A DNA stretch of 64,000 bases from Chitinolyticbacter albus (GCF_024437655.1 NZ_JANBVF010000006.1:186001-250000); one strand, 5' to 3'. Positions 1 to 9,060 are shown, numbered from the stretch's first letter. A program made the numbers and translations. Notes: generated by a model from the sequence alone, not told the origin.

Positions 1-795
1 CAACAGTTTGTCGAGCAGCGGGAACAGCGGCTTGTGCAGGCCGTGCTCACGCAATGTCATCAGGCAATCCCACGCCTTGCCCGAGAACAGCAGCTTCATC
101 ATCTCGTCAAAGAGTCGCGCCGACGGGATGTTCTCCAGCAAGGGCGCCAACTCGGGGATGGGCTTGCGGGTCAGTGGGGTGATGGTCAGCCCCAGCTTGG
201 CCGAGAGTCGCACCGCGCGCAGCATGCGCACCGGGTCTTCGCGATAGCGCAGGCTGGGGTCACCGATCATGGCAAGCTTACGCCCGGTGAGGTCATCGAC
301 ACCGTGGTGGAAATCGAGGATCTCTTCGCGGCTGGGGTCGTAATAGAGCGCGTTGACGGTGAAATCGCGGCGTGCGGCGTCTTCCTCGATATTGCCGTAA
401 ACATTGTCGCGCAGGATGCGGCCAGTGGCATCGGTCGGGGCATCCGAGGCGCCACGGAAGGTGGTGACCTCGATGATTTCTTCCTCGCCATGCTCCCAGA
501 ACGGCACATGCACGATGCGAAAGCGCCGGCCGATGATGCGTGCACGGTGGAACACGTGCTTCACCTGCTCGGGCGTGGCATTGGTCGCGACATCGAAATC
601 CTTGGGATGCTTGCCCAGGATCAGGTCGCGCACCGCGCCGCCGACGACGTAGGCTTCGAAGCCCGCATCCTGCAAGCGATCGCACACCTTGAGCGCGCCA
701 TGGTGAATGTGCTCGCGGCGCACGCCGTAATGCTTGGCGTGCAACACCTGGCGACCAGGGCGACGCAGTACCTTGCCGATCAGCTTGCGTATCAT
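1..795 (-). CDS. pcnB: Poly(A) polymerase I (3' end beyond window)
   Basis: Adds poly(A) tails to RNA 3' ends, which promotes RNA decay. The minus-strand frame begins MIRKLIGKVLRRPGRQ and runs unbroken to base 1, so the C-terminal part is missing from the window. The class II nucleotidyltransferase core is clear: VGGAVRDLILG, then KHPKDFDVATNATPEQV, then GRRFRIVHV and EVTTFRG, then the RDFTVNALYYD segment and RYREDPVRMLRAVR, the order found in PcnB. The text could also fit a CCA-adding enzyme, but the basic N-terminus and the HPKDFDVATNATPEQV wording favour PcnB. An in-frame ATG at 834 lies 13 codons upstream, but it overlaps a perfect TATAAT, so 795 is the better start. Confidence 0.9.
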   Translation of the reverse strand, partial: MIRKLIGKVLRRPGRQVLHAKHYGVRREHIHHGALKVCDRLQDAGFEAYVVGGAVRDLILGKHPKDFDVATNATPEQVKHVFHRARIIGRRFRIVHVPFWEHGEEEIIEVTTFRGASDAPTDATGRILRDNVYGNIEEDAARRDFTVNALYYDPSREEILDFHHGVDDLTGRKLAMIGDPSLRYREDPVRMLRAVRLSAKLGLTITPLTRKPIPELAPLLENIPSARLFDEMMKLLFSGKAWDCLMTLREHGLHKPLFPLLDKLL

Positions 796-832
796 CGTGG
801 GAGTAGTGGGAACCGACACTGGAAAACCCGCC

Positions 833-838
833 ATTATA
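833..838 (-). promoter_or_regulatory. Candidate -10 box for pcnB
   Basis: The minus strand reads TATAAT here, 38 bases upstream of the pcnB ATG at 795. No good -35 hexamer sits 16-18 bases further upstream, so this is supported only by the perfect -10 match and its position. Transcription from it would exclude the alternative upstream ATG at 834. Confidence 0.4.
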
Positions 839-875
839 CAGGGCACCTAGGCAATCCGATGTCGCCACTCGCATC

Positions 876-960
876 AGAGCCTGTTTACGATCTTTTCGCT
901 ACAGCACATGGGCCAGTGCCGGTGTGTTCCTAGGCGCAAAGCGCCGCGGTTGCAATACCG
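876..960 (-). repeat. Degraded copy of a dispersed short repeat
   Basis: Bases 876-895 (agagcctgtttacgatcttt) are identical to the reverse complement of 47707-47726. Beyond the identical 20 bases, both copies carry GGTGTG exactly 25 bases further on, then GCAA nine bases after that, so the similarity is longer than the perfect block. The far end of this copy is eroded: the second terminal repeat seen in the 47.6 kb copy is not recognisable here. Confidence 0.5.
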
Positions 961-1176
961 AACGCCGCTTGCAATCCGCAAGCACCGGCCCAGCTCCGAA
1001 CCCTAGTCGCCACCAACAAAACCCGGTGCTACGGTGCTGGCAGACACGCGCGGGCGGATGGACACGACGCACAAGCCATGCGCTGTACGGTCGGTTTGGC
1101 TGCGCCGCTGTCACTGTCTGCCAGGCGCGCCAAGTGGTGAACTGCAGCCTGGCCATACCCTGCACAGGATAGTTCG

Positions 1177-2022
1177 ATGCGCGCATTCCGCTACCAGATC
1201 CTCAATGTGTTCAGCGAAACGCATTTCGCCGGCAACCCGCTCGCTGTCTTTCCCGATGCCGCGGGGCTATCCGACGCCGAAATGCAGCAACTGGCGCAGC
1301 AGCTCAACCTGTCCGAGAGCACTTTCGTCACGCCGCACCAGCAAGCAGACGCCGCCGTGCGCATCTTCACGCCCAACTACGAGCTGCCGTTCGCCGGTCA
1401 CCCGACGCTGGGCACGGCCTGGGTGGTGGCGCAGGGCCGGACAGACGTCACGCTGGCGATGCCGGCCGGAACCATACCGGTGCACGTGGCCGGCGACATC
1501 GCCACGCTGACCGCCCAGCCACCGCGTTACCGCGACGCGGCCACCGCGGCCGATATCGCCGCCGCGCTGCATCTGCCGCTGCAATCCGTATCCGGCACAC
1601 CACGCTGGGTGAATACCGGCACCGAGCAGCTGGTGGTGCCGCTTGCCAGCGCCGAGGCTGTGGCGGCATGCGCGCCCACGGTCGAGCAGTTCGAAGCCAT
1701 TGCGACCAACGCCGTTGGCGTCGCGCAGATGCTGGTATGGGCACGCGACGGCGACGAGATCACGGCCCGCTTCTTCTGGGTGCAATACGGTGCGATCGGC
1801 GAGGATTACGGCACGGGTTCGGCCGGCGCCAACCTCGCCGGCTGGCTGCTGGCCGAGCTCACCGCCCTGCCCTATACCTGCACCATGGTGCAAGGGCGTG
1901 GCATCGGCCGGTTGGCGCATGTACGCGTCGCCATCGAGGCCGATCGCGCCATCCGTGTCAGCGGCCGGGTGGTGCAGGTGGGAGAAGGGGTGCTGACGCT
2001 GCCAGGTCAAGCAACCGCATAG
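1177..2022 (+). CDS. PhzF-family isomerase/epimerase-like protein
   Basis: A 281-residue protein of the PhzF family (phenazine PhzF, diaminopimelate-epimerase fold, two similar lobes). The N-terminus FRYQILNVFSETHFAGNPLAV, the catalytic-glutamate region LNLSESTFV (around residue 47) and the FAGHPTLGTAWV motif are the usual PhzF signatures; the second lobe has GIGEDYGTGSA-type glycine-rich text (AIGEDYGTGSAGANLAGWL). Length is normal. No other phenazine genes are present, so the substrate is unknown and phenazine synthesis should not be assumed. It stands alone between pcnB (divergent) and dacC. Confidence 0.85.
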   Translation: MRAFRYQILNVFSETHFAGNPLAVFPDAAGLSDAEMQQLAQQLNLSESTFVTPHQQADAAVRIFTPNYELPFAGHPTLGTAWVVAQGRTDVTLAMPAGTIPVHVAGDIATLTAQPPRYRDAATAADIAAALHLPLQSVSGTPRWVNTGTEQLVVPLASAEAVAACAPTVEQFEAIATNAVGVAQMLVWARDGDEITARFFWVQYGAIGEDYGTGSAGANLAGWLLAELTALPYTCTMVQGRGIGRLAHVRVAIEADRAIRVSGRVVQVGEGVLTLPGQATA

Positions 2023-2055
2023 CGCATCCAAACGGGAAAACGGAACTGTTGCGGG

Positions 2056-2084
2056 TTGGGTGAAGTCACTGGGGTCTTTATACT
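2056..2084 (+). promoter_or_regulatory. Sigma-70 promoter of dacC
   Basis: TTGGGT (2056-2061) and TATACT (2079-2084) are separated by 17 bases. A start near 2091 would give a short leader to the second in-frame ATG of the carboxypeptidase gene at 2118. Confidence 0.5.
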
Positions 2085-2117
2085 TCGACCTTTCCCGCCT
2101 CCATGTTCCCGCCTGCC

Positions 2118-3254
2118 ATGAAGTTCGCCCCCCTCGTCATCGCCCTCGCCGCCGCCCCGCTGCTCGCCCACGCCTTCACCCCGCAGGTGCCGGAGATCGT
2201 CGCCAAGTCCTACTATCTGCTGGACTACCAGAGCGGCGCCGTGCTGGCCGCGGACGACGTCAGCGCGCGCGTCGAGCCGGCATCGCTGACCAAGCTGATG
2301 ACCGCCTACCTCACCTTCAAGGCGGTAAAGGAAGGCAAGCTCAAGCTCGACCAGCAGCTCACCGTATCGGAAAAGGGCTGGAAGACCGAGGGCTCGCGCA
2401 TGTTCCTCGATCCCAAGGTACCGGCCAAGGTGGACGACCTGATCAAGGGCATGATCGTGCAAAGCGGCAACGACGCCTGCGTGACGCTGGCCGAGGCGAT
2501 AGCCGGCAGCGAAGAGGTGTTTGCCCAGTTGATGAACCGCGAGGCCAAGCGCCTGGGCTTGTCCGGCAGCCACTTCACCAACTCCACCGGCCTGCCCGAC
2601 CCCAACCTCTATACGACGACGGCGGACCTTGCCAAGCTCGCCGCCGCCATCATCCGTGACTTCCCCGAGTTCTACCCGATCTACTCGATGAAGGAGTTCA
2701 CGTACAACAACATCAAGCAGCCCAATCGCAACCTGCTGCTGCACCGCGATCCCTTCGTCGATGGCCTCAAGACCGGTCACACCGAATCGGCCGGCTACAA
2801 CCTCGTGGCCTCGACCCATCGCGATGAGCGCCGGCTGATCTCGGTGGTGGTCGGCACCGCCAGCGACCAGGTGCGCGCCGCCGAATCGGCCAAGCTGTTG
2901 AACTGGGGCGTGCAGTTCTTCGAAACGCCGCGCCTCTATGAAGCCAAGAAGGCGATCGCCACCGTGCCGGTATGGAAAGGCGCGGCCGACCAGGTAAAGG
3001 CCGGCTTCCTCGATAACCGCTATATCACGCTGCCGCGCGGCGACGCCAAGAAACTGAAACTCGACTTCACCAGCAACCAGCCCTTGATCGCGCCGATTCA
3101 GCTCGGGCAGCAGATTGGCACGCTCAAGGTCAGCGTCGAGGGCAAGGCCATCGGCAATTACCCGGTGGTGGCACTGGAAAAGGTCGAGCAGGCCGGCATA
3201 TTCGGCCGCGCCTGGGACAGCATCCGGCTGTGGTTCAAAAAGCTGTTCGGCTGA
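2118..3254 (+). CDS. dacC: D-alanyl-D-alanine carboxypeptidase (PBP5/6 family)
   Basis: A periplasmic, membrane-anchored low-molecular-mass penicillin-binding protein that trims the terminal D-Ala from peptidoglycan stem peptides. It has a signal peptide (MKFAPLVIALAAAPLLAHA), the three active-site motifs SLTK, SGND and KTGHT in order, and a C-terminal amphipathic anchor (AWDSIRLWFKKLFG). Two in-frame ATGs exist (2103 and 2118); 2118 gives a clean signal peptide and lies at a better distance from the promoter at 2056-2084. In many betaproteobacteria this gene precedes the D-amino acid aminotransferase and lipoate genes, as here. The choice of dacC over dacA rests only on that context. Confidence 0.93.
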   Translation: MKFAPLVIALAAAPLLAHAFTPQVPEIVAKSYYLLDYQSGAVLAADDVSARVEPASLTKLMTAYLTFKAVKEGKLKLDQQLTVSEKGWKTEGSRMFLDPKVPAKVDDLIKGMIVQSGNDACVTLAEAIAGSEEVFAQLMNREAKRLGLSGSHFTNSTGLPDPNLYTTTADLAKLAAAIIRDFPEFYPIYSMKEFTYNNIKQPNRNLLLHRDPFVDGLKTGHTESAGYNLVASTHRDERRLISVVVGTASDQVRAAESAKLLNWGVQFFETPRLYEAKKAIATVPVWKGAADQVKAGFLDNRYITLPRGDAKKLKLDFTSNQPLIAPIQLGQQIGTLKVSVEGKAIGNYPVVALEKVEQAGIFGRAWDSIRLWFKKLFG

Positions 3255-3434
3255 TCCCACCGCGCCTGTGGGCCTGACACTTTGTCGACGCGGCGGCGTG
3301 GCGTACCTCACGCACAGTCTCGCCGCTGCTCGCCAGCCTTCGCGCGTCACGCCCCGGTGCTGCATCGAGCAACCTCGGTCACCCATGCCACCGCCGCGGC
3401 GCTAAACTGGAAGCCCCTAGCCCAGGAGATGCCC

Positions 3435-3680
3435 ATGCTCGAGATGCGCCCCGGCTGCGAATGCTGCGACCGTGACCTGCCCGCCGACGCGCCCGGCGCG
3501 ATGATCTGCTCGTTCGAATGCACATTCTGCGTCGATTGCGCCACCGGCGTGCTGTCGGGCATCTGCCCCAACTGTGGCGGCGAGCTGGTGGCGCGCCCAC
3601 GCCGGCCCAGCGCCAAGCTCGCCAACAACCCGGCATCGACCGCGCGCACTTACAAGCCGACCGGCTGCACCACGCACTGA
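3435..3680 (+). CDS. DUF1272 small zinc-binding protein
   Basis: An 81-residue protein starting MLEMRPGCECCDRDLP. It has closely spaced cysteine pairs (CECC, C..ECTFCVDC, CPNCGGEL), which is the DUF1272 pattern and implies one or two structural zinc sites. A Shine-Dalgarno AGGAG at 3424-3428 sits six bases before ATG 3435, so the ATG at 3429, which abuts it, is less likely. It ends five bases before the next gene, suggesting co-transcription. The function of DUF1272 is not known. Confidence 0.8.
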   Translation: MLEMRPGCECCDRDLPADAPGAMICSFECTFCVDCATGVLSGICPNCGGELVARPRRPSAKLANNPASTARTYKPTGCTTH

Positions 3681-3685
3681 ACGCC

Positions 3686-4555
3686 ATGGACGTCCCCACG
3701 CTCACCGCCTACCTGAACGGCCGCTATGCGCCACTCGGCGCACTGCAGGTGTCGGTGCTCGATCGTGGCTTTCTGTTCGGCGACGGCGTCTACGAGATGA
3801 TCCCGGTCTACGCCCGCCAGCCGTTCCGCTTGGCCGAGCATCTGCGCCGGCTGGATCGCAGCCTCGCCGCGATTGCGCTGGCCAATCCGCATAGCGATGC
3901 CGAGTGGACCAATATCGTCGCGCAGCTCGTCGCAGCCCAGCCGTTCGATGACCAGTCTATCTATCTGCAAGTGACGCGCGGCCCGGCCTATCCACGCAGC
4001 CACGCTTTTCCCGCCACCGTCACGCCCACCGTATTCGCCTTCGCCGATCCGCTGACGCCGCCTGCGCGCGAAGCGGTCGAGCAAGGCGTCACCGCAGTCT
4101 CGATCCCCGACATCCGCTGGGGGCGGTGCGACGTGAAGGCGATCTCGCTGCTGGCCAACGTGCTCGCCAAGCAGGCGGCAGTAGCGGCGGGCGCGGCGGA
4201 AACGGTGATGTTCCGCGATGGCTGGCTGACCGAGGGCGCGGCCAGCAACCTCTTCGTGGTGAAAGACGGCGTGATCACCACCCCAGCGCCATCGACCCGC
4301 ATGCTTACCGGCATCACCTACGACGTGATGATCGAACTCGCCCGGGCGCATGGCCTGCCACTGCAGATCCGTGACGTGAGCGAGGTTGAAGTACGCAATG
4401 CCGACGAACTGTGGCTGACGTCGTCTTCCAAGGAAATCCTCGCCATCGTCGCGCTCGACGGCAACCCGGTTGGAAACGGCGTGCCCGGCCCCATTTACCT
4501 TACGATGTACACGCACTACCAGGAGGCCGCGCAAGCGCGGCGCAACACCCCATGA
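3686..4555 (+). CDS. dat: D-amino acid aminotransferase (class IV)
   Basis: A 289-residue pyridoxal-phosphate transaminase of fold type IV, probably interconverting D-alanine and D-glutamate with their keto acids for cell-wall precursors. The N-terminus has YLNGRYAPL and SVLDRGFLFGDGVYE, the catalytic lysine lies in RCDVKAISLLANVLAKQ, and EGAASNLFVVKDG plus TGITYDVMIELA complete the class-IV signature. The start at 3686 lies just after the DUF1272 stop, and the TGA overlaps the ybeD ATG (ATGA at 4552-4555), so translation is likely coupled. Branched-chain aminotransferase is the main alternative, but the D-x-K-A context and dacC neighbourhood favour Dat. Confidence 0.88.
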   Translation: MDVPTLTAYLNGRYAPLGALQVSVLDRGFLFGDGVYEMIPVYARQPFRLAEHLRRLDRSLAAIALANPHSDAEWTNIVAQLVAAQPFDDQSIYLQVTRGPAYPRSHAFPATVTPTVFAFADPLTPPAREAVEQGVTAVSIPDIRWGRCDVKAISLLANVLAKQAAVAAGAAETVMFRDGWLTEGAASNLFVVKDGVITTPAPSTRMLTGITYDVMIELARAHGLPLQIRDVSEVEVRNADELWLTSSSKEILAIVALDGNPVGNGVPGPIYLTMYTHYQEAAQARRNTP

Positions 4556-4872
4556 GCCTGAAACCCACCCAACCCAACGCCGGCGAGCCCACTGGCGGCA
4601 AACTCGAAGACCTGCTGACCTTCCCCGCAGTGATCCCGGTCAAGGCCGTCAGCCTGAAGGGCGCGGACGCAGCCGAATTCGAGGCCACGGTGGTCGCAGT
4701 GACCATCGTCCATGTGCCGGGCTTCACCGCGGGCGAATTGGTGACGATACGCGCATCGAGCTCGGGCTCTTACTACTCGGCCACGCTCAGCATCACCTTC
4801 GAGAGCGCGGACCAGTTCCGCCTGCTCGACGCCGCGCTGCGCGCGCATCCGCACGTGCAGCTGGTGCTGTAA
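4552..4872 (+). CDS. ybeD: DUF493 family protein YbeD
   Basis: A 106-residue protein with the DUF493 (YbeD) text LEDLLTFPAVIPVKAVSL near the start and YYSATLSITFESADQFRLLDAAL towards the end; the fold resembles a small ACT-like regulatory domain. It starts inside the stop codon of dat (ATGA) and ends three bases before lipB. The ybeD-lipB-lipA order is conserved widely in proteobacteria and suggests a role tied to lipoate metabolism, but the biochemical role is not established. Confidence 0.85.
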   Translation: MSLKPTQPNAGEPTGGKLEDLLTFPAVIPVKAVSLKGADAAEFEATVVAVTIVHVPGFTAGELVTIRASSSGSYYSATLSITFESADQFRLLDAALRAHPHVQLVL

Positions 4873-4875
4873 GGC

Positions 4876-5568
4876 GTGCTCGTCAAGATCGTGCCGGCCA
4901 TCCCCGCCGCGTTGCCATGGGCGGGTGGTCATCCAGCCGTCTCCTCCGCTGGTTCGCCCGTCCGCCTGCTCGGTCAGCAACCCTACGAGCCGACCTGGCA
5001 TGCGATGCAGGCGTTCACCGATGCCCGCAATGCCGATACACCGGACGAGATCTGGCTGCTGGAACACCCGCCCGTGTTCACGCTCGGCCAGGCCGGCAAG
5101 CCCGAACATATCCTGCAACGCGGCGACATTCCCATCGTGCAGATCGATCGCGGCGGCCAGGTGACCTACCACGGTCCGGGCCAGTTGATGGCGTATACGC
5201 TGCTCGATCTCAAGCGACTCGGCATCGGCGTGCGCGAGCTGGTGCGGCGGCTGGAGAACAGCGTGATCGCGCTGCTTGCCGACTACGACATTCCCGCCTA
5301 CGGCAAGGTCGATGCGCCCGGCGTCTACGTGCGCGATGCGGTGGGCGAGGAAGCCAAGATCGCTGCGCTCGGCCTGCGGGTGCGCAACGGCTGCTGCTTT
5401 CACGGCCTGTGCTTCAACGTAGCGATGGATCTGGCGCCCTACGCCATGATCAATCCCTGCGGCTATCAGGGTCTCAAGGTGGCGCAACTGGCCGACTTCG
5501 GCATCACGAGCACACCGGGCGCGATTGCCGGTAAAATGGCCGACAAAATCCTGCAACAAATCAGCTGA
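4876..5568 (+). CDS. lipB: Octanoyl-ACP:protein octanoyltransferase
   Basis: Transfers octanoyl groups from acyl carrier protein to lipoyl domains, the first step of lipoate assembly. The core has [29 protein letters not shown], the catalytic lysine in [15 protein letters not shown] and the catalytic cysteine in [11 protein letters not shown]. The GTG at 4876 gives 230 residues with an N-terminal stretch of about 25 residues before [13 protein letters not shown] that is not typical of the family. A later non-ATG start is possible, though no obvious ribosome binding site was seen for one. It follows ybeD by three bases and precedes lipA. Confidence 0.92.
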   Translation: MLVKIVPAIPAALPWAGGHPAVSSAGSPVRLLGQQPYEPTWHAMQAFTDARNADTPDEIWLLEHPPVFTLGQAGKPEHILQRGDIPIVQIDRGGQVTYHGPGQLMAYTLLDLKRLGIGVRELVRRLENSVIALLADYDIPAYGKVDAPGVYVRDAVGEEAKIAALGLRVRNGCCFHGLCFNVAMDLAPYAMINPCGYQGLKVAQLADFGITSTPGAIAGKMADKILQQIS

Positions 5569-5605
5569 TTAGCCGCCGACCCGCGCGGCACTGGCCCCCA
5601 CGCAC

Positions 5606-6577
5606 ATGACCGACTCCGTCAAGACCGCCCCGCAATCCACCCTGCAGGGCGTGAAACTGAAGGGCGAAGCCAAGACCGCCCGCATCCCGATCAAGATCGT
5701 TCCGCTCGAGGAAAAGCTGAAAAAGCCGTCGTGGATCCGCGTGCAGGCGCCCAGCACCACCAGCCGCTTCTACGAGATCAAGGACATATTGCGCAGCCAG
5801 AAGCTGCACACGGTGTGCGAGGAAGCGTCGTGTCCCAATATCGGCGAGTGCTTTGGCAAGGGCACCGCCACTTTCATGATCATGGGCGACATCTGCACCC
5901 GCCGTTGCCCGTTCTGCGACGTGGGCCACGGCCGCCCCAACCCGCTCGATACGGACGAGCCCAAGCACCTGGGTGAGACCATCGCCGCGCTGCGGCTGCG
6001 CTACGTGGTGATTACCTCGGTCGATCGCGACGATTTGCGCGACGGCGGCGCCCAGCATTTCGTCGACTGCATCAGCCACACCCGTACGCTATCACCCGCG
6101 ACGCAAATCGAAGTATTGGTGCCCGATTTCCGTGGTCGGCTGGAAGTGGCGCTCGAACTCTTCGGCCAGGCACTGCCGGATGTGATGAACCACAACCTGG
6201 AAACTGCGCCGCGCCTCTACAAGCAGGCGCGCCCGGGCTCGGACTACCTGCACTCGCTCAAGCTCCTCAAGGATTTCAAGGCGATGTACCCGGACGTGGC
6301 AACCAAGTCCGGCATCATGGTGGGGCTCGGCGAAACCGACGAGGAAGTGGTGCAGGTGATGCACGACATGCGTGCCCACGATATCGACATGATCACCATC
6401 GGCCAGTATTTGCAGCCCTCGAACGGCCACCTGCCGGTGCTGCGCTACGTGCACCCGGACCAGTTCAAAGCCTGGGAAACGCTGGCCTACGAACTGGGCT
6501 TCAAGCACGCCGCCGTCGGTGCCATGGTGCGCAGTTCCTACCACGCGGACCAGCAGGCGCACGGCGCCGGGCTATAG
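5606..6577 (+). CDS. lipA: Lipoyl synthase
   Basis: A radical-SAM enzyme that inserts two sulfurs into protein-bound octanoyl groups. The auxiliary-cluster motif C-x4-C-x5-C ([12 protein letters not shown]) precedes the radical-SAM motif [17 protein letters not shown] and the closing MVRSSYHAD also match the family. The protein is 323 residues, normal length. It completes the dat-ybeD-lipB-lipA run and is followed by a strong terminator at 6592-6616. Confidence 0.97.
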   Translation: MTDSVKTAPQSTLQGVKLKGEAKTARIPIKIVPLEEKLKKPSWIRVQAPSTTSRFYEIKDILRSQKLHTVCEEASCPNIGECFGKGTATFMIMGDICTRRCPFCDVGHGRPNPLDTDEPKHLGETIAALRLRYVVITSVDRDDLRDGGAQHFVDCISHTRTLSPATQIEVLVPDFRGRLEVALELFGQALPDVMNHNLETAPRLYKQARPGSDYLHSLKLLKDFKAMYPDVATKSGIMVGLGETDEEVVQVMHDMRAHDIDMITIGQYLQPSNGHLPVLRYVHPDQFKAWETLAYELGFKHAAVGAMVRSSYHADQQAHGAGL

Positions 6578-6591
6578 CCGATTCGACGCGA

Positions 6592-6616
6592 CAGCCGGCC
6601 ACGTGCCGGCTGTTTT
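6592..6616 (+). terminator. Intrinsic terminator after lipA
   Basis: The perfect stem CAGCCGGC / GCCGGCTG (6592-6599 and 6605-6612) with a five-base loop is followed by TTTT, 14 bases after the lipA stop. Confidence 0.85.
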
Positions 6617-6663
6617 GCGCCGCTGCGATGCACACTGATGTATCCGTTCACGAGCCGACACCG

Positions 6664-7119
6664 ATGTCCGACCTGCCCCGCCACCAGCTCTCGATGACCG
6701 TACTGATGATGCCCGAGATGGCCAATTTCTCCGGCAATGTGCATGGCGGTCAACTCCTGAAGCTGCTCGACGAGGCGGCCTACGCCTGCGCCAGCCGCTA
6801 CGCCGGCGCCTATGTGGTGACGCTGTCGGTCGACCAGGTGCTGTTCAAGCAGCCTATCCATGTCGGCGAGCTCGTCACCTTCCGCGCCAGCGTCAACTAC
6901 ACGGGTCACACCTCGATGGAGATCGGCATCCGGGTGGAGGCCGAGAACATCCGCACCCGCACGGTGCGGCATACCAACAGCTGCTACTTCACCATGGTGG
7001 CACTCGGGGACGACGGCAAGCCGACCGCGATACCCCCGCTGGTGCCAGCAGACGACGCTGAAACCGCGCGCTGGCGCGCCGCAGAATCACGCCGTCAGCG
7101 CCGGCTCAAGCATGGCTAG
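6664..7119 (+). CDS. YciA-like acyl-CoA thioesterase (hotdog fold)
   Basis: A hotdog-fold thioesterase, likely hydrolysing cytosolic acyl-CoAs. Family signatures are MPEMANFSGNVHGGQLLKLLDE, VDQVLFKQPIHVGELV and the basic tail. From ATG 6664 (MSDLPRHQLS) it is 151 residues; an in-frame ATG at 6628 would add 12 residues with no better ribosome binding site, so the start is uncertain. It converges on the WecA-like gene, and the two stop codons share bases 7117-7118 (CTAG at 7116-7119). Confidence 0.85.
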   Translation: MSDLPRHQLSMTVLMMPEMANFSGNVHGGQLLKLLDEAAYACASRYAGAYVVTLSVDQVLFKQPIHVGELVTFRASVNYTGHTSMEIGIRVEAENIRTRTVRHTNSCYFTMVALGDDGKPTAIPPLVPADDAETARWRAAESRRQRRLKHG

Positions 7120-8255
7120 TTGCTGGCCTTGGGGCGATGCTGCACCACTTTGCGCGACTTGAGCCGCTTGCGCAGCACCAGCCAGTTCGGTGAACGAAAG
7201 CGCACCAGCTGGCGATACAGCAGCACGTACAGCACCACGAACACGGCGAGTGAAATCTGCAGCGCCAGCGGGTTCTTCCAGAACAGCACCGCCGGCACCA
7301 CGCTGGTCGAGCACAGCAGCCACAGATAGGGCGAGGTCAGCGCATTGCGCGTCGTCTTGTGGCGCGCCTCCGGGCTGCCGACCGCCCAGCGCACCAAGCG
7401 CTTGTACACCAGCATATGCAGGTGCACGCCATCGGGCATGCCAGGCGACATGCCGCGCACGAATTTCTTGCGCCAGATCGAGAACAGCGTCTCGAACACC
7501 GGGTAGATCACCACCAAGAGCGGAAACCAGGGGGTGACGTGCTCGTGGCGCGCCACCAGCAGCACGGCCATCTCGCCGACCATGAAGCCGATCAGGTAGG
7601 CGCCACCATCGCCCAGAAAAATATGGCCACGTGGATAGTTCCAGACGAAGAAGCCAAGGATGGCGCCGATCATGGCGAACGCGGTGCGCCAGATCAGCGG
7701 GTCGTGCAGCTGCCAGCCCACGTAGCCGAAGGCGGCAAAGATCATCATCGACACCATGGCAGCAAGGCCGTTGTAGCCGTCGATGATGTTCACCGCGTTG
7801 GCAACGCCCGCCACCGCTACCGCGGTGAACAACAGCGCCACCGGCCAGAACGCCACCATCGGATCGAGCATCGGAATGTCGATGCGCTCGATGCCGGCAT
7901 CGAGCAGCCAGAAGCCCGCCATCGCCGCGATCATGGTCAAGATCAGCCGCGCCAGCGGCGAAACGCGTTTGGTCAGATCCTCGACCAGGCCCCCGAAGAA
8001 GGCGGGCAGGCTGACGAGGATCAACAGCCAGAAAGCGTGCCGCTCGATGATGCCCTTGTACGAATACCACGCCGCCACCGCCAACAGACCCAACATGACC
8101 GCCACGCCGCCGATGCGCGGCACGGCGTGGACGTGGAATTTCTGCACCCCGCCCAGGTCGTGGTCCGCCGACAGGTCGCCGTGCCAGTGGCTGGTACGGA
8201 TGATGAACATCGTACCGAGAAAGGACAGCAAAAAACTGATGAACAGGACCTGCAT
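7116..8255 (-). CDS. WecA/MraY-family undecaprenyl-phosphate glycosyl-1-phosphate transferase (copy 1)
   Basis: An integral inner-membrane GT4-type enzyme that would start a glycan by transferring a sugar-1-phosphate to undecaprenyl phosphate. It has about ten hydrophobic segments and the polyprenyl-transferase motifs VPRIGGVAVM, NAVNIIDGYNGLA, WNYPRGHIFLGDGGAY and DGVHLHMLVYKR. It is 379 residues and is last in the 13-gene leg operon, three bases after the preceding GT2 gene. A paralogue lies at 34717-35844, sharing GDGGAY, LVYKR..RWAVGS and TSPYLWL text. Which N-acetylhexosamine it transfers cannot be told from sequence. Confidence 0.88.
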   Translation of the reverse strand: MQVLFISFLLSFLGTMFIIRTSHWHGDLSADHDLGGVQKFHVHAVPRIGGVAVMLGLLAVAAWYSYKGIIERHAFWLLILVSLPAFFGGLVEDLTKRVSPLARLILTMIAAMAGFWLLDAGIERIDIPMLDPMVAFWPVALLFTAVAVAGVANAVNIIDGYNGLAAMVSMMIFAAFGYVGWQLHDPLIWRTAFAMIGAILGFFVWNYPRGHIFLGDGGAYLIGFMVGEMAVLLVARHEHVTPWFPLLVVIYPVFETLFSIWRKKFVRGMSPGMPDGVHLHMLVYKRLVRWAVGSPEARHKTTRNALTSPYLWLLCSTSVVPAVLFWKNPLALQISLAVFVVLYVLLYRQLVRFRSPNWLVLRKRLKSRKVVQHRPKASN

Positions 8256-8258
8256 GGT

Positions 8259-9056
8259 TCAGCGTATCCGTGACTTGAGCCAGCCGTTGACGGCGTAATG
8301 AATGAAATACCAGATCGACGCCGGCAGCGACAGCCGCTCCACCTCGCGGTAGACCTTCCACTGCCAGGCGGCGGCACTCGACTTGTTGCTCGACACCGTG
8401 CCCTGGTGCACGCGATACAGCGCCAGCGGCTCCGCGATACCGATCACCTTGTCGCGACAAGGCCCGAACCTGGCAGCAATGCGACGGGTAAGCCGGATCC
8501 ACAGCGCCAGATCCTGGCGCTTGCGGATGTCGGGCATGCGCTCGCGCCCCAAGGCGCCGGCGTCGAAGATGCCGGTCAGACAGCCGATATGGTTGGACTT
8601 TAGCAGCATCACGTGATCGACCCACGGCGGCGGCACCACCGGCCGCTCGCTGCGCACGCCGGCGGTGTCGATCTTGTAGTAGGCGCTATAGCACAGCAAC
8701 GCGCCGTGCTGCTGCATCGCCGCCAGCTGCGTGGCGAGCTTGTGCGGCAGCCAGGCATCGTCGCTGTCGAGAAAGGCGATGTAGCGGCCGACGCTCGCAT
8801 CAATCGCCAGGTTGCGTGCCCGCGCCGGCCCGCCCTGCCCGGCGCTTTGCAGCACGCGGATGCGCGGGTCCACCGTGGCAAGCAGCCGGGCAACGGCCAC
8901 CGTGTCGTCGGTCGAACCGTCGTCGACGATCAACAGCTCCCAGTCCTGATGCGTCTGCGCCTGCACCGAGGCCACTGCCTCGCGCAGATAGGGCAACGCG
9001 TTGTACGCTGGCATCACGATGCTGACGAGGGTGTCACGCACAGGTGTTTCGCTCAT
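8259..9056 (-). CDS. GT2 glycosyltransferase
   Basis: A GT-A-fold family 2 enzyme: VSIVMPAYNALPYLREAVASV, then LLIVDDGSTDDT, then ARNLAIDASVGRYIAFLDSDD with the DxD metal site, and the KRQDLALWIRLTRR acceptor-side segment. From ATG 9056 (MSETPVRD) it has 265 residues; an earlier in-frame ATG at 9119 would run into the upstream gene. It probably adds a sugar to the lipid-linked legionaminate-containing oligosaccharide on the cytoplasmic face. Donor and linkage are unknown. Confidence 0.87.
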   Translation of the reverse strand: MSETPVRDTLVSIVMPAYNALPYLREAVASVQAQTHQDWELLIVDDGSTDDTVAVARLLATVDPRIRVLQSAGQGGPARARNLAIDASVGRYIAFLDSDDAWLPHKLATQLAAMQQHGALLCYSAYYKIDTAGVRSERPVVPPPWVDHVMLLKSNHIGCLTGIFDAGALGRERMPDIRKRQDLALWIRLTRRIAARFGPCRDKVIGIAEPLALYRVHQGTVSSNKSSAAAWQWKVYREVERLSLPASIWYFIHYAVNGWLKSRIR

Positions 9057-9060
9057 CGCG

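Larger units (their letters stand above)
796..1176. other. Intergenic region pcnB / phzF-like
   Basis: This 381-base gap separates two divergent genes. It contains the pcnB -10 candidate (833-838) and one copy of a dispersed repeat (876-895) whose inverted partner lies at 47707-47726. Open frames in it have no recognisable protein and none has a convincing ribosome binding site. Confidence 0.6.

Noticed and set aside
293-874. Minus-strand frame at the left edge that overlaps pcnB.
   Set aside because: It is a shifted frame of pcnB, very rich in Arg. The true pcnB frame runs off the window edge.
1177-2022. PhzF-like gene as evidence of phenazine production.
   Set aside because: PhzF-family proteins are widespread in organisms that make no phenazine, and no other phz gene is present.
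2007-3386. Long open minus-strand frame (over 450 codons) opposite dacC.
   Set aside because: It is antisense to a gene with intact PBP motifs; its translation is low-complexity Gly/Ala/Arg/His text with no domain. Such frames are expected in GC-rich coding DNA.
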